Part shown: positions 1 to 6,632 of the stretch, one piece after another | How positions within the stretch are numbered: the first letter of the stretch is position 1 | Layout of the letters: each line of letters opens with the position of its first letter | Source: a virus | Direction: 5' to 3' (one strand) | IMG/VR virus record: IMGVR_UViG_3300047323_000188 | Span: 1 to 20,754 of that record | DNA length: 20,754 nucleotides | The notes under the pieces: generated by a model | The model's input: only the letters and a program-made list of their open reading frames with translations | Database searches by the model: none | What the model was told of the DNA's origin: nothing | Translations under genes and position numbers: made by a program

Positions 1-173
1 TCGCCGTTGATGTCGTTGAGGACTTCAACCGGCGCGGCCTGGGGCCGCATGAAGTACAGCGCGGCACCGCCGGCAAAGACTTCAACGTAGCATTCGTGAG
101 GCGGAAAGAGCGGAATGAGGCGGTCGGCCAGGCGGCGTTTGCCGCCCATCCAAGGGATGATGGGTGTAGACAT
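1..173 (-). CDS. dam: DNA adenine N6-methyltransferase, D12 class (N-terminal part, cut by window edge)
   Basis: Translating the minus strand from the ATG at 173 gives an open frame of 57 codons that leaves the window on the left. It starts [15 protein letters not shown], the PxxWxGGK opening of D12-class (Dam-like) methyltransferases. It continues to [13 protein letters not shown], the FxGGG-type S-adenosylmethionine-binding motif I, and then VEVLNDING, the acidic loop that follows it. The family methylates adenine N6, usually in GATC or a related site. The catalytic DPPY motif would lie outside the window. The ribosome site is weak (AAAGG about 13 nt upstream). A LexA box candidate lies 16 nt upstream of the start, so SOS control is possible. 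In phages such enzymes often protect DNA from restriction. Family call is strong; target site and role are not visible. Confidence 0.88.
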   Translation of the reverse strand, partial: MSTPIIPWMGGKRRLADRLIPLFPPHECYVEVFAGGAALYFMRPQAAPVEVLNDING

Positions 174-188
174 TGAGAGCAAGACCTT

Positions 189-208
189 TACTGTATGGAT
201 AAACAGAT
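189..208. promoter_or_regulatory. Candidate LexA (SOS) box upstream of the methyltransferase
   Basis: The plus strand reads TACTGTATGGATAAACAGAT. The core CTGT-N8-ACAG is perfectly dyad-symmetric. The match to the CTGTATATATATACAG consensus is 13 of 16, and 15 of 20 to the extended TACTGT...ACAGTA form, by my own count. It ends 16 nt before the methyltransferase ATG at 173, a position where bound LexA would block initiation. I could not find a convincing sigma-70 -35/-10 pair around it. The match is direct sequence evidence; the regulation is inference. Confidence 0.6.
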
Positions 209-209
209 G

Positions 210-248
210 CTAGGCTCGCCGCGCTTCGTGCACGGAGTAAGAGCCTAG
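210..248 (-). other. Stem-loop in the leader between lysis genes and methyltransferase
   Basis: The arms CTAGGCTC (210-217) and GAGCCTAG (241-248) are perfect 8-bp inverted repeats around a 23-nt loop. The loop contains a second small palindrome, CGTGCACG (226-233). There is no clear T-run after the stem on the minus strand, so it is not a standard intrinsic terminator. It could still end the lysis transcript weakly or act with the adjacent LexA box. The rest of 174-323 holds no gene that I can support. Confidence 0.45.
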
Positions 249-323
249 GCTGGACTTGCAGGGCCAATCTGCAGGGACGGCGGCCGGGTTGGATGTTGAC
301 GCATCCACTCCGGTCGCTCTTTT

Positions 324-866
324 TCACTTCGGTGTTGAGACTTCTTTGGCATAGGCCTGACAGGCCGCCAACGCGATCAATCCTTGGTCGCCGGCATCGG
401 TGATGCCGATAATTCGTTGAGCATGCGTCGGGTCAAGTTGGGCTCTTGTGGCGCCATGAACCACGCCGCCGGTTGGGGTGGCGGCTGACACTGTGCGGCT
501 ACTGTCTGCAGCGGTGGCGTCGAGTAGGACTGACAGGCGCAGATCAGCAGTGGCAAGACGGTCGCGCAGGCGACCTTGATCACGTTGGACATCGCTCAGA
601 GCTCGGTAATGGGTTTGTTCACTGACTGAAAGCCGCTGCTCCAAAGCCAGACGTTTGGCCTGCTCGGCTTGTTGCTGCGCGACAGCGGCCAGTGTCAGTT
701 GATTGAGTGTTTCAGTCTGCAGGCGGGCTTGTTGCTCAAGCTGCCGGCCGTAGCGCCAGTCCTGAACCTGCCAAGCAGCCATGGCGGAACCTCCGGCCAA
801 TATGGCCAGCAGCACGCCGATGCCCAGCAGCCGATACGGTGCCGGGATCAGGTCGAAGAGACGCAT
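324..866 (-). CDS. Rz: Rz-type inner-membrane spanin (i-spanin)
   Basis: This is a 180-aa protein from the ATG at 866 (MRLFDLIPAP). A single N-terminal membrane segment lies at about residues 12-31. A long Gln/Ala/Arg-rich helical, probably coiled-coil, periplasmic region follows to about residue 110, then a variable C-terminus. This is the Rz/i-spanin architecture: it links the inner membrane to the outer-membrane lipoprotein Rz1 and fuses the two membranes at lysis. I chose the start at 866 because GAGGG lies about 7 nt upstream; an in-frame ATG at 890 lacks a comparable site. The start overlaps the end of the endolysin gene by 19 nt. Rz1 is encoded inside it in another frame, which strongly supports the call. 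Confidence 0.85.
   Translation of the reverse strand: MRLFDLIPAPYRLLGIGVLLAILAGGSAMAAWQVQDWRYGRQLEQQARLQTETLNQLTLAAVAQQQAEQAKRLALEQRLSVSEQTHYRALSDVQRDQGRLRDRLATADLRLSVLLDATAADSSRTVSAATPTGGVVHGATRAQLDPTHAQRIIGITDAGDQGLIALAACQAYAKEVSTPK
377..592 (-). CDS. Rz1: Rz1-type outer-membrane lipoprotein spanin (o-spanin), embedded in Rz
   Basis: This 71-aa product lies entirely inside Rz in a different frame, as in lambda. It has a short positively charged N-terminus, a hydrophobic stretch and a lipobox-like LLICAC, predicting signal peptidase II cleavage before Cys20. The mature part is proline-rich (PPLQ, PPPQP), as in known o-spanins. It would be anchored in the inner leaflet of the outer membrane and pair with the Rz C-terminus. 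A second Cys at position 18 in the lipobox is unusual but tolerable. The ribosome site is weak (GAGCG just upstream), which fits low or coupled expression. Genuine by architecture rather than by sequence identity. Confidence 0.85.
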   Translation of the reverse strand: MSNVIKVACATVLPLLICACQSYSTPPLQTVAAQCQPPPQPAAWFMAPQEPNLTRRMLNELSASPMPATKD

Positions 867-1411
867 AGCACCGCCCTCGCCCGCTCCCACAAGTGCAGCC
901 GATCCGCCAGGCCATTAAGGCCGCCGTTGATCTTGCGGGTAATCGCCTCGAATTCATCCCGATCCGCCAAGGCGTTCAGTTCGCGTACCCACCAGAACCA
1001 CGAGGCCGACTCGGCAGCCCATTGCGGCAGCTCGAGCAGCTCCGGGGTGCGCTGCAATCGTTCGTCGCCGAACAGCGCCAGGCTGCAGCGCAGATAATTG
1101 TTGCGGCCGGTGATCTGAATCAGACCCCGACCGCGATAGCGCTGGCCATCACCGTCCGGCTCTGGTGTATTGCCCAGCTTGGCGGCCAGATTACCGGTGT
1201 CGTACTTGCTCAGGTATTGGTCGCCGCCCAGTTCCCGGACGTACTGCAGTTGGCCAGACTCGTGCCCGACTTGGGCGAGGAACGCCGCCTGGCGCTTCGG
1301 CGTGTTGATCTGCCAGTGGGCCATCGCCGCGTTGAGGACAGAAACAAAAACGCCCGCTTGGCGGCGGGCGTTGGGCATGATGAGTTGCAGCTGTTTATCG
1401 GTTAAGGACAT
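848..1411 (-). CDS. Phage endolysin, GH19 chitinase-like lysozyme
   Basis: A 187-aa protein from the ATG at 1411 (MSLTDKQLQL), with GGAG 6 nt upstream. An in-frame ATG at 1426 sits inside the upstream hairpin/ribosome-site element and is rejected. The family signature is clear: FLAQVGHESGQ with the catalytic Glu51, then YRGRGLIQITGRNNY at about residues 92-106. GH19 endolysins of phages cleave the beta-1,4 bond of peptidoglycan between MurNAc and GlcNAc. There is no signal peptide or SAR anchor at the N-terminus, so it should be cytoplasmic and need a holin to reach the wall; no holin is visible here. It follows tail gene D and overlaps Rz, the same order as I recall for the R-pyocin lysis genes. 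Confidence 0.9.
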   Translation of the reverse strand: MSLTDKQLQLIMPNARRQAGVFVSVLNAAMAHWQINTPKRQAAFLAQVGHESGQLQYVRELGGDQYLSKYDTGNLAAKLGNTPEPDGDGQRYRGRGLIQITGRNNYLRCSLALFGDERLQRTPELLELPQWAAESASWFWWVRELNALADRDEFEAITRKINGGLNGLADRLHLWERARAVLCVSST

Positions 1412-1426
1412 ACAAACTCCAGGCAT

Positions 1427-1448
1427 AAAAAAACCGCTCTTGGCGGCT
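1427..1448 (-). terminator. Hairpin with 7-T run between tail gene D and the endolysin
   Basis: On the minus strand the stem AGCCGC/GCGGTT (one G-T pair) with loop CAAGA is followed by seven T. It lies between the D stop at 1466 and the endolysin start at 1411. The bases after the T-run, ATGCCTGGAG, supply the endolysin ribosome site and are identical to those after the hairpin at 12832-12853. The stem is short, so read-through is likely: an attenuator rather than a hard stop. Confidence 0.55.
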
Positions 1449-1465
1449 ATGGGTTCTCTGTAGCG

Positions 1466-2515
1466 TTACTTCAGGGACACGACTTTGACCGGCTTCGCCT
1501 CCTTCTTCTTTTTCCTGCCCTTGGCCTTGGCTTTGCCGTTCTTGCCGCCGTTGCACTCGACGGTGGTCGACCAGCCGGCTTGGGTGTAGACCTGCTCCAC
1601 CGAGTCCGCCAGATACTCGCCATCAAGCCCGACCTTAAATCCCTGGGCATTGATCGTCCGCTCGGCAAACAGGTCCGTGCGCCCGGGCATTTCAAACCGA
1701 ACATCCGCGCTCGAGCGGTTGAACGCCGCCAAACGCGCCTTGGCCGCCGATTCCGCGGCGGTCTTGTTCGGGTGAATATGCCGATCGGTATGCACCGCCG
1801 GCAGGCCGTCCGGCACGTCGTCATTGTCCAGGGAGACGACCGCGAGCTTTCCGGTCTTCTTGTCCTGATGCTTGGTGGCCACCGCCTTGTGCGCGCTGCG
1901 ATCGCCAAATCGAAACTGCCAGCGACTGACGTCACTGCGGGTCAGCGTGACCGCCCCGAACGCCTTGCCGCTGGCCGTCTGGCCACCTTGGCGGGGCATC
2001 ACCAACAGCTTCCCGTCGCCCACCTTGGCGGTACAGTCGTATTGCTTAGCCAGGCGCGTGATGAAATTGAAATCGGATTCGCTGAGCTGGTCTGCCCGGG
2101 CGACCTTCGTCGTGACCGGGCACACCGGCTGCCAGCCGTTTCGCATGGCGACATCGCTCACGATCTTGGACAGCGGCACGTTCTCCCAGCTACCGCTGCG
2201 GATGGTCTTACCGCTGCCGCGCATGTCGCTGGCCTTGCCCTTGATCACGATCACATCCGGCGGACCGGATACCGTGACCTCGTCCACCACATAGCGGCCC
2301 AAGCGCGCCAGGCTCGTCTCGGCATAGCCCAGGTAGATCTCGATGCCGATGCCCTTACGGGGCAGTGTCACCAGCCCGTCGCGGTCATCGATGCGCAGTT
2401 CGAACTCGTCCGACTCCATGCCGGGCTTGTCCGTGGTGCTGAGCTGCAACAGCCGATCGTTGATCAGGCTCGTGATATCGGCACCATCCGCCACGATACG
2501 AAAGATGGGCGTCAT
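1466..2515 (-). CDS. D: Contractile-tail baseplate hub protein, P2 gpD family
   Basis: A 349-aa protein starting MTPIFRIVADG at 2515, comparable to P2 gpD (about 387 aa). GpD-family proteins form the trimeric hub (gp27-like) on which the spike V sits and which the tape measure contacts. The sequence begins with a beta-rich tail-hub fold (DITSLINDRLLQL, then DELEF-like EFELRIDDRDG) and has the typical QYDCTAKVGDGKLLV segment in the middle. It ends in a very basic Lys-rich tail (KGRKKKKEAK). An in-frame ATG at 2542 falls in the upstream hairpin and is not used; the ribosome site is a weak GGAAAA. Position after U and X and before the endolysin matches the R-pyocin and P2-like order. Confidence 0.88.
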   Translation of the reverse strand: MTPIFRIVADGADITSLINDRLLQLSTTDKPGMESDEFELRIDDRDGLVTLPRKGIGIEIYLGYAETSLARLGRYVVDEVTVSGPPDVIVIKGKASDMRGSGKTIRSGSWENVPLSKIVSDVAMRNGWQPVCPVTTKVARADQLSESDFNFITRLAKQYDCTAKVGDGKLLVMPRQGGQTASGKAFGAVTLTRSDVSRWQFRFGDRSAHKAVATKHQDKKTGKLAVVSLDNDDVPDGLPAVHTDRHIHPNKTAAESAAKARLAAFNRSSADVRFEMPGRTDLFAERTINAQGFKVGLDGEYLADSVEQVYTQAGWSTTVECNGGKNGKAKAKGRKKKKEAKPVKVVSLK

Positions 2516-2526
2516 GAATTTTTTCC

Positions 2527-2552
2527 AAAAAAATACCCGCACAAGGCGGGCA
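2527..2552 (-). terminator. Hairpin with T-run upstream of tail gene D
   Basis: On the minus strand CCCGC, loop CTTGT, GCGGG is followed by TA and seven T. It lies between the X stop (2598) and the D start (2515). Its stem and loop pattern, CCCGCCNNGTGCGGG, is the same as in the hairpins at 12832-12853 and 15974-15996. It looks like an intrinsic terminator or attenuator inside the tail operon. Confidence 0.6.
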
Positions 2553-2597
2553 AGAAAGTAAGGAGCTTGAAGAAATGAACGACATCAGTGTAGACCA

Positions 2598-2804
2598 TCA
2601 ATCCCATAGCGTTACCTGCTCCGTAGCGGAGGCCAGCAGATCCGGCAGGGTGAAGACTACCCCGGCGCGATAGGGTTGAGGCTCGTCAGCCAAGCCCTGA
2701 TTGGCATCCAGCACCGCCTCGACACTGCCGACCAGATGGCCGTAGTAGTTGTGACAGATGGTGTCCAACAAATCCCCGTCAGACGTTCTGCATGTCGTCG
2801 CCAT
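2598..2804 (-). CDS. X: Tail protein X (LysM-like, P2 gpX family)
   Basis: This 68-aa protein matches the length of P2 gpX (67 aa). It carries the family pattern: GDLLDTICHNYYG near the N-terminus, then VEAVLDANQGLAD, followed by PYRAGVVFTLPDL. That is the LysM-like layout of a repeat start, an Asn-containing helix and an I.LP segment. It is thought to bind at the baseplate or hub during tail assembly. I start it at the ATG at 2804 (MATTCRTSDG); a longer frame back to 2849 would run deep into U. The start overlaps the end of U by 26 nt, suggesting translational coupling. Confidence 0.85.
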   Translation of the reverse strand: MATTCRTSDGDLLDTICHNYYGHLVGSVEAVLDANQGLADEPQPYRAGVVFTLPDLLASATEQVTLWD

Positions 2805-3624
2805 AGCGTACAAACTCCAGCGTAAACCCTTGTTTGCGCGGGATGCCACCCTGCATCAGCGCGCTCTGTTCTTCATCAATGCTCTTGAGGCACCAGTTCC
2901 CCAGCACGTCGCCATAGCCCGTCACCAGACTCAACGGCTCAAGCCTGGCGCCGATCGCGCGCAACGTGTCGAGCTGCTTCAGGCCGCCCTTGAACCCCGG
3001 AAAGATCGCACCCTTGAGCATGATCTTCTCCTCGCCCATGCCCACGGCCTGCTGCGCCGGCCGGCGCGACAGGCGTTCCTGCGAGGCCCAGCGGAATTCG
3101 GTCGAGCGTCGCAGCTCGTCAAAGGCCGCCGTGTCGAGGTTGAAGAAATACGGCTGCGCCTTGGGATCTTGGGGCTGGATGATCAGCAAGTGCGGGAACG
3201 GCTTCACCGCCTCCGGTGCCGGCGTCGAATCCGTGGCAAAGGCTCCGGTGGGCACGATGTTGGCCAGCGCCGGACTGGCCTTACCGGCGATCTTGTTGAT
3301 CGCCGTCGCCGCCTTGCCCGCCTGCTCCTTCAGCACCCCCATGCGCTCGTCAATCTGCGACAGCGCCCGGGTGGCCGTGTTGTAGGTGGCCACCACCTGC
3401 CCGACCTTGGCCTGAGCCGCATTCACCCCGCGCATGACCCGCTGCAGCTTGGCCCCCATTGCGGGGCCGACAAAGGGCAGCCCCTCCAACTCGGACGCCG
3501 CGCCCGTGATTTCCCCGATCGCGCCGTTCACCGGGGCCAGCATGCCGTCCAGGCTGCGCCGACCGGTTTCCCCGGCAGAGGCCAGATACTTCAGCCCCGA
3601 CTGTAATTGCCCCAATGCTTCCAT
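2779..3624 (-). CDS. U: Tail protein U (P2 gpU family) with N-terminal helical extension
   Basis: A 281-aa protein, much longer than P2 gpU (about 159 aa). Residues about 144-281 are the gpU domain: STEFRWASQERLSRRP, then VGMGEEKIMLKGAIFPGFKGG, and IPRKQGFTLEFVRYGDD near the end. All line up with P2 gpU segments from memory. Residues 1-140 are Ala/Gly-rich, helical and low in complexity (ASELEGLPFVGPAMGAKL). P2 gpU instead carries a helical tail at its C-terminus. GpU-family proteins act at the tail tube or baseplate of contractile tails. A strong AGGAGGG ribosome site lies ahead of the ATG, 12 nt after the tape measure stop. Confidence 0.82.
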   Translation of the reverse strand: MEALGQLQSGLKYLASAGETGRRSLDGMLAPVNGAIGEITGAASELEGLPFVGPAMGAKLQRVMRGVNAAQAKVGQVVATYNTATRALSQIDERMGVLKEQAGKAATAINKIAGKASPALANIVPTGAFATDSTPAPEAVKPFPHLLIIQPQDPKAQPYFFNLDTAAFDELRRSTEFRWASQERLSRRPAQQAVGMGEEKIMLKGAIFPGFKGGLKQLDTLRAIGARLEPLSLVTGYGDVLGNWCLKSIDEEQSALMQGGIPRKQGFTLEFVRYGDDMQNV

Positions 3625-3636
3625 GAGCCCTCCTGA

Positions 3637-6159
3637 TTAAACGTGTGGCGCGTCAAAGAGCTGAGCGCTCCCCATTTGCTTGGCCATGTCGCGATAGTGC
3701 TGATCGAGCAACGGCTTGAGCTGACCGTACAGCTGCGCCGCGTCCTTCACGTCACCGTTGACCACCAGCGAAAACGGCGCCTGAATGTCCACCTTGGATT
3801 CGATCTTGGCGGGCTCCGGCCTCACGGCCGGCGCCAGGACCTTGGCCAGCGGCCCGGCCCCGATATCGGCACTGGCCAGCGGCAACATCATCGAGCGCGC
3901 GGCGTCACCGGGCTGCGTTTCGGCAGCGGTTGCAGCGCGGGCGGGCACAGCGGCGGCCGGCAGCACCGGCGCACCACCACGGGCCATCACCAGCGATCCG
4001 ACCACTGGCGCCGCGAACGACTTGGCAATGCCGCCCATCACCGGCGGAATGTCCTTGCCGGCATTGCTCATCATCAGCGGCCCGGCGGCCGGCATCCGCT
4101 TCAGCTCGTCGGGCGTGCCAAACACCGACTTGCCGATCGCACCACCCAGCGCGTCACCGCCCTGGCTGCCGAGATACCCCCCAATCAAACCGCCGACAAA
4201 GGTGCCAATCACCGGCAACACCGCCGTACCGATCGCCGCACCAGCGGCGGCACCGGTCAGCGTGCCCGCCAACCCGCCCGCCGCCGCGCCGTAGCCCTCA
4301 GCTTTCTCGTCCCGCGTCTCGGCGTTCTGATAGGTGTCATAGGCCTTGTAACCGGCTTCAGCTACGGCGAGTACCGCCGCCCCTTTGACCACCGCACCGA
4401 CACCACCCCCGCGCAAACCGCCGCCCTTGCCGCCCGCCCGGCCTTTCTTGCCCTTTTTGCCTTCGCCACCGGCATCGAGGTCGCCGCCATCCAGCCCGCC
4501 GGCACCACCGGCCGGCATGTTGGTAACGATCACTTTTTGCGGGATGTTGGGATTGCCCATCAGCGAGCCGCGCCCGATGTTCATCAGGCCCTTGGCAATC
4601 TTGAAGCTGCTCATGGCGGTCTGGAGGCCGATCACGGCCGCGACAGCCGCACCGATGCCGGTCACCAGCCGGGGCGACTCATCGGACAGTTTGGCGAGGC
4701 CTTGCGTGACGGAGGTCACCCCCTCGACCACCGCATCAGTCACCGGCCGAAAGGCATCACCGATGCCACGCATGGCATCGTCGATGCCCTGGACCATTTC
4801 CGCCTGTTTCTGCGCGGAAGACTGCCGGCGTTCCTCAAGGTTCTTGTCGAGAATCCCCGTGGCGCTGGCCGACTCGCTTTTCAACTTCGCATACAGATCC
4901 TTGTTCTGCATGAACGCGGTCAGGGCGCCCTTGACCTGCATGTCGGCGAACAGATCGCCGGTACGCAAGGCCTGCTCCAGGGAGGCAATCATGGCCTTGG
5001 CTTTTTCCGGATCGGCCTCCTGGCTGATCTTGGCCGTCGCTTCCGCCATGGCGGCGGCCTTCTTCGGATCGGTCGCCGCGATGTACTTCTGGGCCAGCTC
5101 AAAGCTGGATTCCAGCGTGGACTTGCCATTCTGCAGGCCGGTGTTCATCGAGCCCTGATAGTCGATCCCGGCCTTTTTGTAGGCCTCGACCGTGTCACCC
5201 GAGCCGATCTTTTCCATCCAGTTCTTGAGGTTGTTCGCCGCCTCGTCCGAGCCGCCGGCGGTCTTCATTTGCACCTGAAGCATGGCGCCCAGTTGCGTGA
5301 CCGAATCCATCCCGGTGATGCCCAGCTTGCCCATGCCTGCCAGCAGCTCAGGAAACCAGCGCGCCATGTCGGCCGCCTCGAAGCTGCCCGCCTGCCCTTG
5401 GTAGGCGATCGCCTCCAGCGCCTTTTGCATCATGGCCGGATCGGTGATTTTGGCGTTCTGCCCCAAGGCGTTGATCATGCGCGCCGTTTCGCCGCCATCC
5501 GAGCCTTGGCCCACGACGAACTTGGCCGCGGTCGGGGCATATTGCAGGGCCTTGTCCAGCTCCATGCCGGCCCCCACCAGCGCGTTGACCACCTCGGCCA
5601 CCTGATTGCGCGCCATGCCGGTGTCGCGAGACGTGTCGATCACCGTCTTCGACAACTGCGCTTCTTCAGGCTTGTTGGCAATGTTCGCCTTGATCGCAAT
5701 GTCACGAATGATCGCGCCGTAGTCCGCGCTGATCTTCGCCGGGAGCGCCAGCGCGGCCGTGCCGGCGACCGCCTGGCCGACACTGTTTCTCAGGCGCTGC
5801 TTGCCCTCATCGAGCTGCTGGTGACCTTTGGCTTTCAGCTCGGCCTTGGCGGCCATCTGCCCCATGGTGCTGTAAGCCTTGGCCAGATTGCGGACTTCAA
5901 CGCCTTGCTTCTTCAGGCTGCTGAGATTGCTTTCCAGCTGTTTCAGCAGTGCGCCGGCGCCCTTCTCGCCCGCCATGTGTGCTTTGCGCCATTCATCGCG
6001 CAACCGCATGGTGTCGCCAATGGTCTTTTCCAGCACCCGGGCTTTTTTGCCTTCGGCTTCCAGGCGCTTGATGCGACTGGTGACATCCTTGAACGCGGAA
6101 CCCACGGTAGAGCTGACCGCCCCGCCAATGACCAGGCCGAGCGCGAGTTTGTTCGCCAT
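3637..6159 (-). CDS. T: Tail tape measure protein, TP901 type (P2 gpT-like)
   Basis: This 840-aa protein is close to P2 gpT (815 aa). It sets tail length and is thought to be ejected ahead of DNA. Residues 1-140 are charged and helical (probable coiled coil: RIKRLEAEGKKARVLEKT). Residues about 140-420 form the TP901 tape-measure core, with SADYGAIIRDIAIKANI and FEAADMARWFPELLAGM. A linker and a Gly/Lys-rich stretch follow. Residues about 590-690 hold hydrophobic Gly/Ala segments (LPVIGTFVGGLIGGYLG) likely to contact membrane. By the usual ratio of about 1.5 angstrom per residue, the tail would be near 125 nm; this is an inference. AGGG precedes the ATG. It follows the E/E' chaperone, the standard order. 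Confidence 0.93.
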   Translation of the reverse strand: MANKLALGLVIGGAVSSTVGSAFKDVTSRIKRLEAEGKKARVLEKTIGDTMRLRDEWRKAHMAGEKGAGALLKQLESNLSSLKKQGVEVRNLAKAYSTMGQMAAKAELKAKGHQQLDEGKQRLRNSVGQAVAGTAALALPAKISADYGAIIRDIAIKANIANKPEEAQLSKTVIDTSRDTGMARNQVAEVVNALVGAGMELDKALQYAPTAAKFVVGQGSDGGETARMINALGQNAKITDPAMMQKALEAIAYQGQAGSFEAADMARWFPELLAGMGKLGITGMDSVTQLGAMLQVQMKTAGGSDEAANNLKNWMEKIGSGDTVEAYKKAGIDYQGSMNTGLQNGKSTLESSFELAQKYIAATDPKKAAAMAEATAKISQEADPEKAKAMIASLEQALRTGDLFADMQVKGALTAFMQNKDLYAKLKSESASATGILDKNLEERRQSSAQKQAEMVQGIDDAMRGIGDAFRPVTDAVVEGVTSVTQGLAKLSDESPRLVTGIGAAVAAVIGLQTAMSSFKIAKGLMNIGRGSLMGNPNIPQKVIVTNMPAGGAGGLDGGDLDAGGEGKKGKKGRAGGKGGGLRGGGVGAVVKGAAVLAVAEAGYKAYDTYQNAETRDEKAEGYGAAAGGLAGTLTGAAAGAAIGTAVLPVIGTFVGGLIGGYLGSQGGDALGGAIGKSVFGTPDELKRMPAAGPLMMSNAGKDIPPVMGGIAKSFAAPVVGSLVMARGGAPVLPAAAVPARAATAAETQPGDAARSMMLPLASADIGAGPLAKVLAPAVRPEPAKIESKVDIQAPFSLVVNGDVKDAAQLYGQLKPLLDQHYRDMAKQMGSAQLFDAPHV

Positions 6160-6196
6160 GTACTTGCCCTATACGTCGGGTCGATCAAACAGCGGC

Positions 6197-6292
6197 TCAA
6201 TCCGTGAGCCACCAAACCATCTCTGAAAAGGGCATGGCCGTAATCTCGGCAGCAGAGAAACCGGTCTCTTTCGCCAAGCGCTGGGCCGCCAT
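6197..6292 (-). CDS. GpE'-like tail assembly chaperone extension (probably reached by frameshift from E)
   Basis: A short frame, 31 codons from an internal ATG, reads MAAQRLAKETGFSAAEITAM and ends in SEMVWWLTD. The pattern (helix, MPFSEM, tryptophans) resembles the small P2 GpE' family. There is no ribosome site before the ATG. It lies just after the E stop at 6309 and before the tape measure, where long-tailed phages make the second chaperone form by programmed frameshifting. The frame is +1 (equivalently -2) relative to E and stays open back to about 6365. A shift near 6335-6341 would give a product of about 140 aa, near the roughly 142 aa I recall for P2 E+E'. The separate start is a placeholder. 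Confidence 0.62.
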   Translation of the reverse strand: MAAQRLAKETGFSAAEITAMPFSEMVWWLTD

Positions 6293-6308
6293 TTTGAGGG
6301 TGGTTGCG

Positions 6309-6620
6309 TTAAACGTCGTCTTCTTCGACCAGGCGAAAATAGCCCGCCGATAGGCGCTGATAGTCCTTGTATTTCAGGCTCAACAATTCCGCCTCGGTGA
6401 GCCCCAGCAAGCTGCTGAACAGCGACAATTCCTGTTTTTCATAGTCGCCATTGCCCGCCACCTTGGAGGCACGCCAATCCATGACGCTGGGCGCACGCAT
6501 CATCAGCTTGTCGGTCAGGACACCGCTGATCAGGGTCTTGTATTTGAGCGTTACGGTCACGCCCTCATCGCTCAGCTTCAGCCAGCTCGGCAGCTCTTGG
6601 TCTTGGGTTACTTGAGTCAT
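6309..6620 (-). CDS. E: Tail assembly chaperone, P2 gpE-like
   Basis: A 103-aa protein (P2 gpE is about 91 aa). It has the family's beta-rich start (LSDEGVTVTLKYKTLISGV) and then an acidic helical second half: MDWRASKVAGNGDYEKQ, LFSSLLGLTEAELLSLKYKDYQRL. GpE-type proteins coat the tape measure with the longer frameshifted form while the tube polymerises. It starts at the ATG at 6620 with AAGGAC upstream, 12 nt after the tube gene stop, and is followed by the E' extension in another frame. Confidence 0.8.
   Translation of the reverse strand: MTQVTQDQELPSWLKLSDEGVTVTLKYKTLISGVLTDKLMMRAPSVMDWRASKVAGNGDYEKQELSLFSSLLGLTEAELLSLKYKDYQRLSAGYFRLVEEDDV
6335..6341 (-). promoter_or_regulatory. Possible programmed frameshift site joining E to E'
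   Basis: In the E frame the minus strand reads TAT TTT C. A +1 slip of the phenylalanine tRNA from TTT to TTC would enter the E' frame with good re-pairing. This is the best candidate I see between the last upstream stop of the E' frame (near 6366) and the E stop at 6309. No classical -1 heptamer (X XXY YYZ) fits. The exact site is a guess; a -2 slip or a slip at GTT TAA is also possible. Confidence 0.25.
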
Positions 6621-6632
6621 GTGCTTTTGTCC

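Noticed and set aside
82-327. An 81-codon minus-strand frame across the methyltransferase leader
   Set aside because: It overlaps the methyltransferase start in another frame, is basic and low in complexity, and crosses the stem-loop and LexA box; the Dam frame has real motifs.
1580-3606. Long plus-strand frames (332 and 282 codons) opposite tail genes D, X and U
   Set aside because: Arg/His-rich mirror translations of conserved tail genes; no homology-like motif seen.
3643-6207. An 854-codon open frame on the plus strand opposite the tape measure gene
   Set aside because: It is antisense to a clear tape measure protein. Its translation is His/Arg-rich with no recognisable domain, and GC-rich third positions make such mirror frames common.
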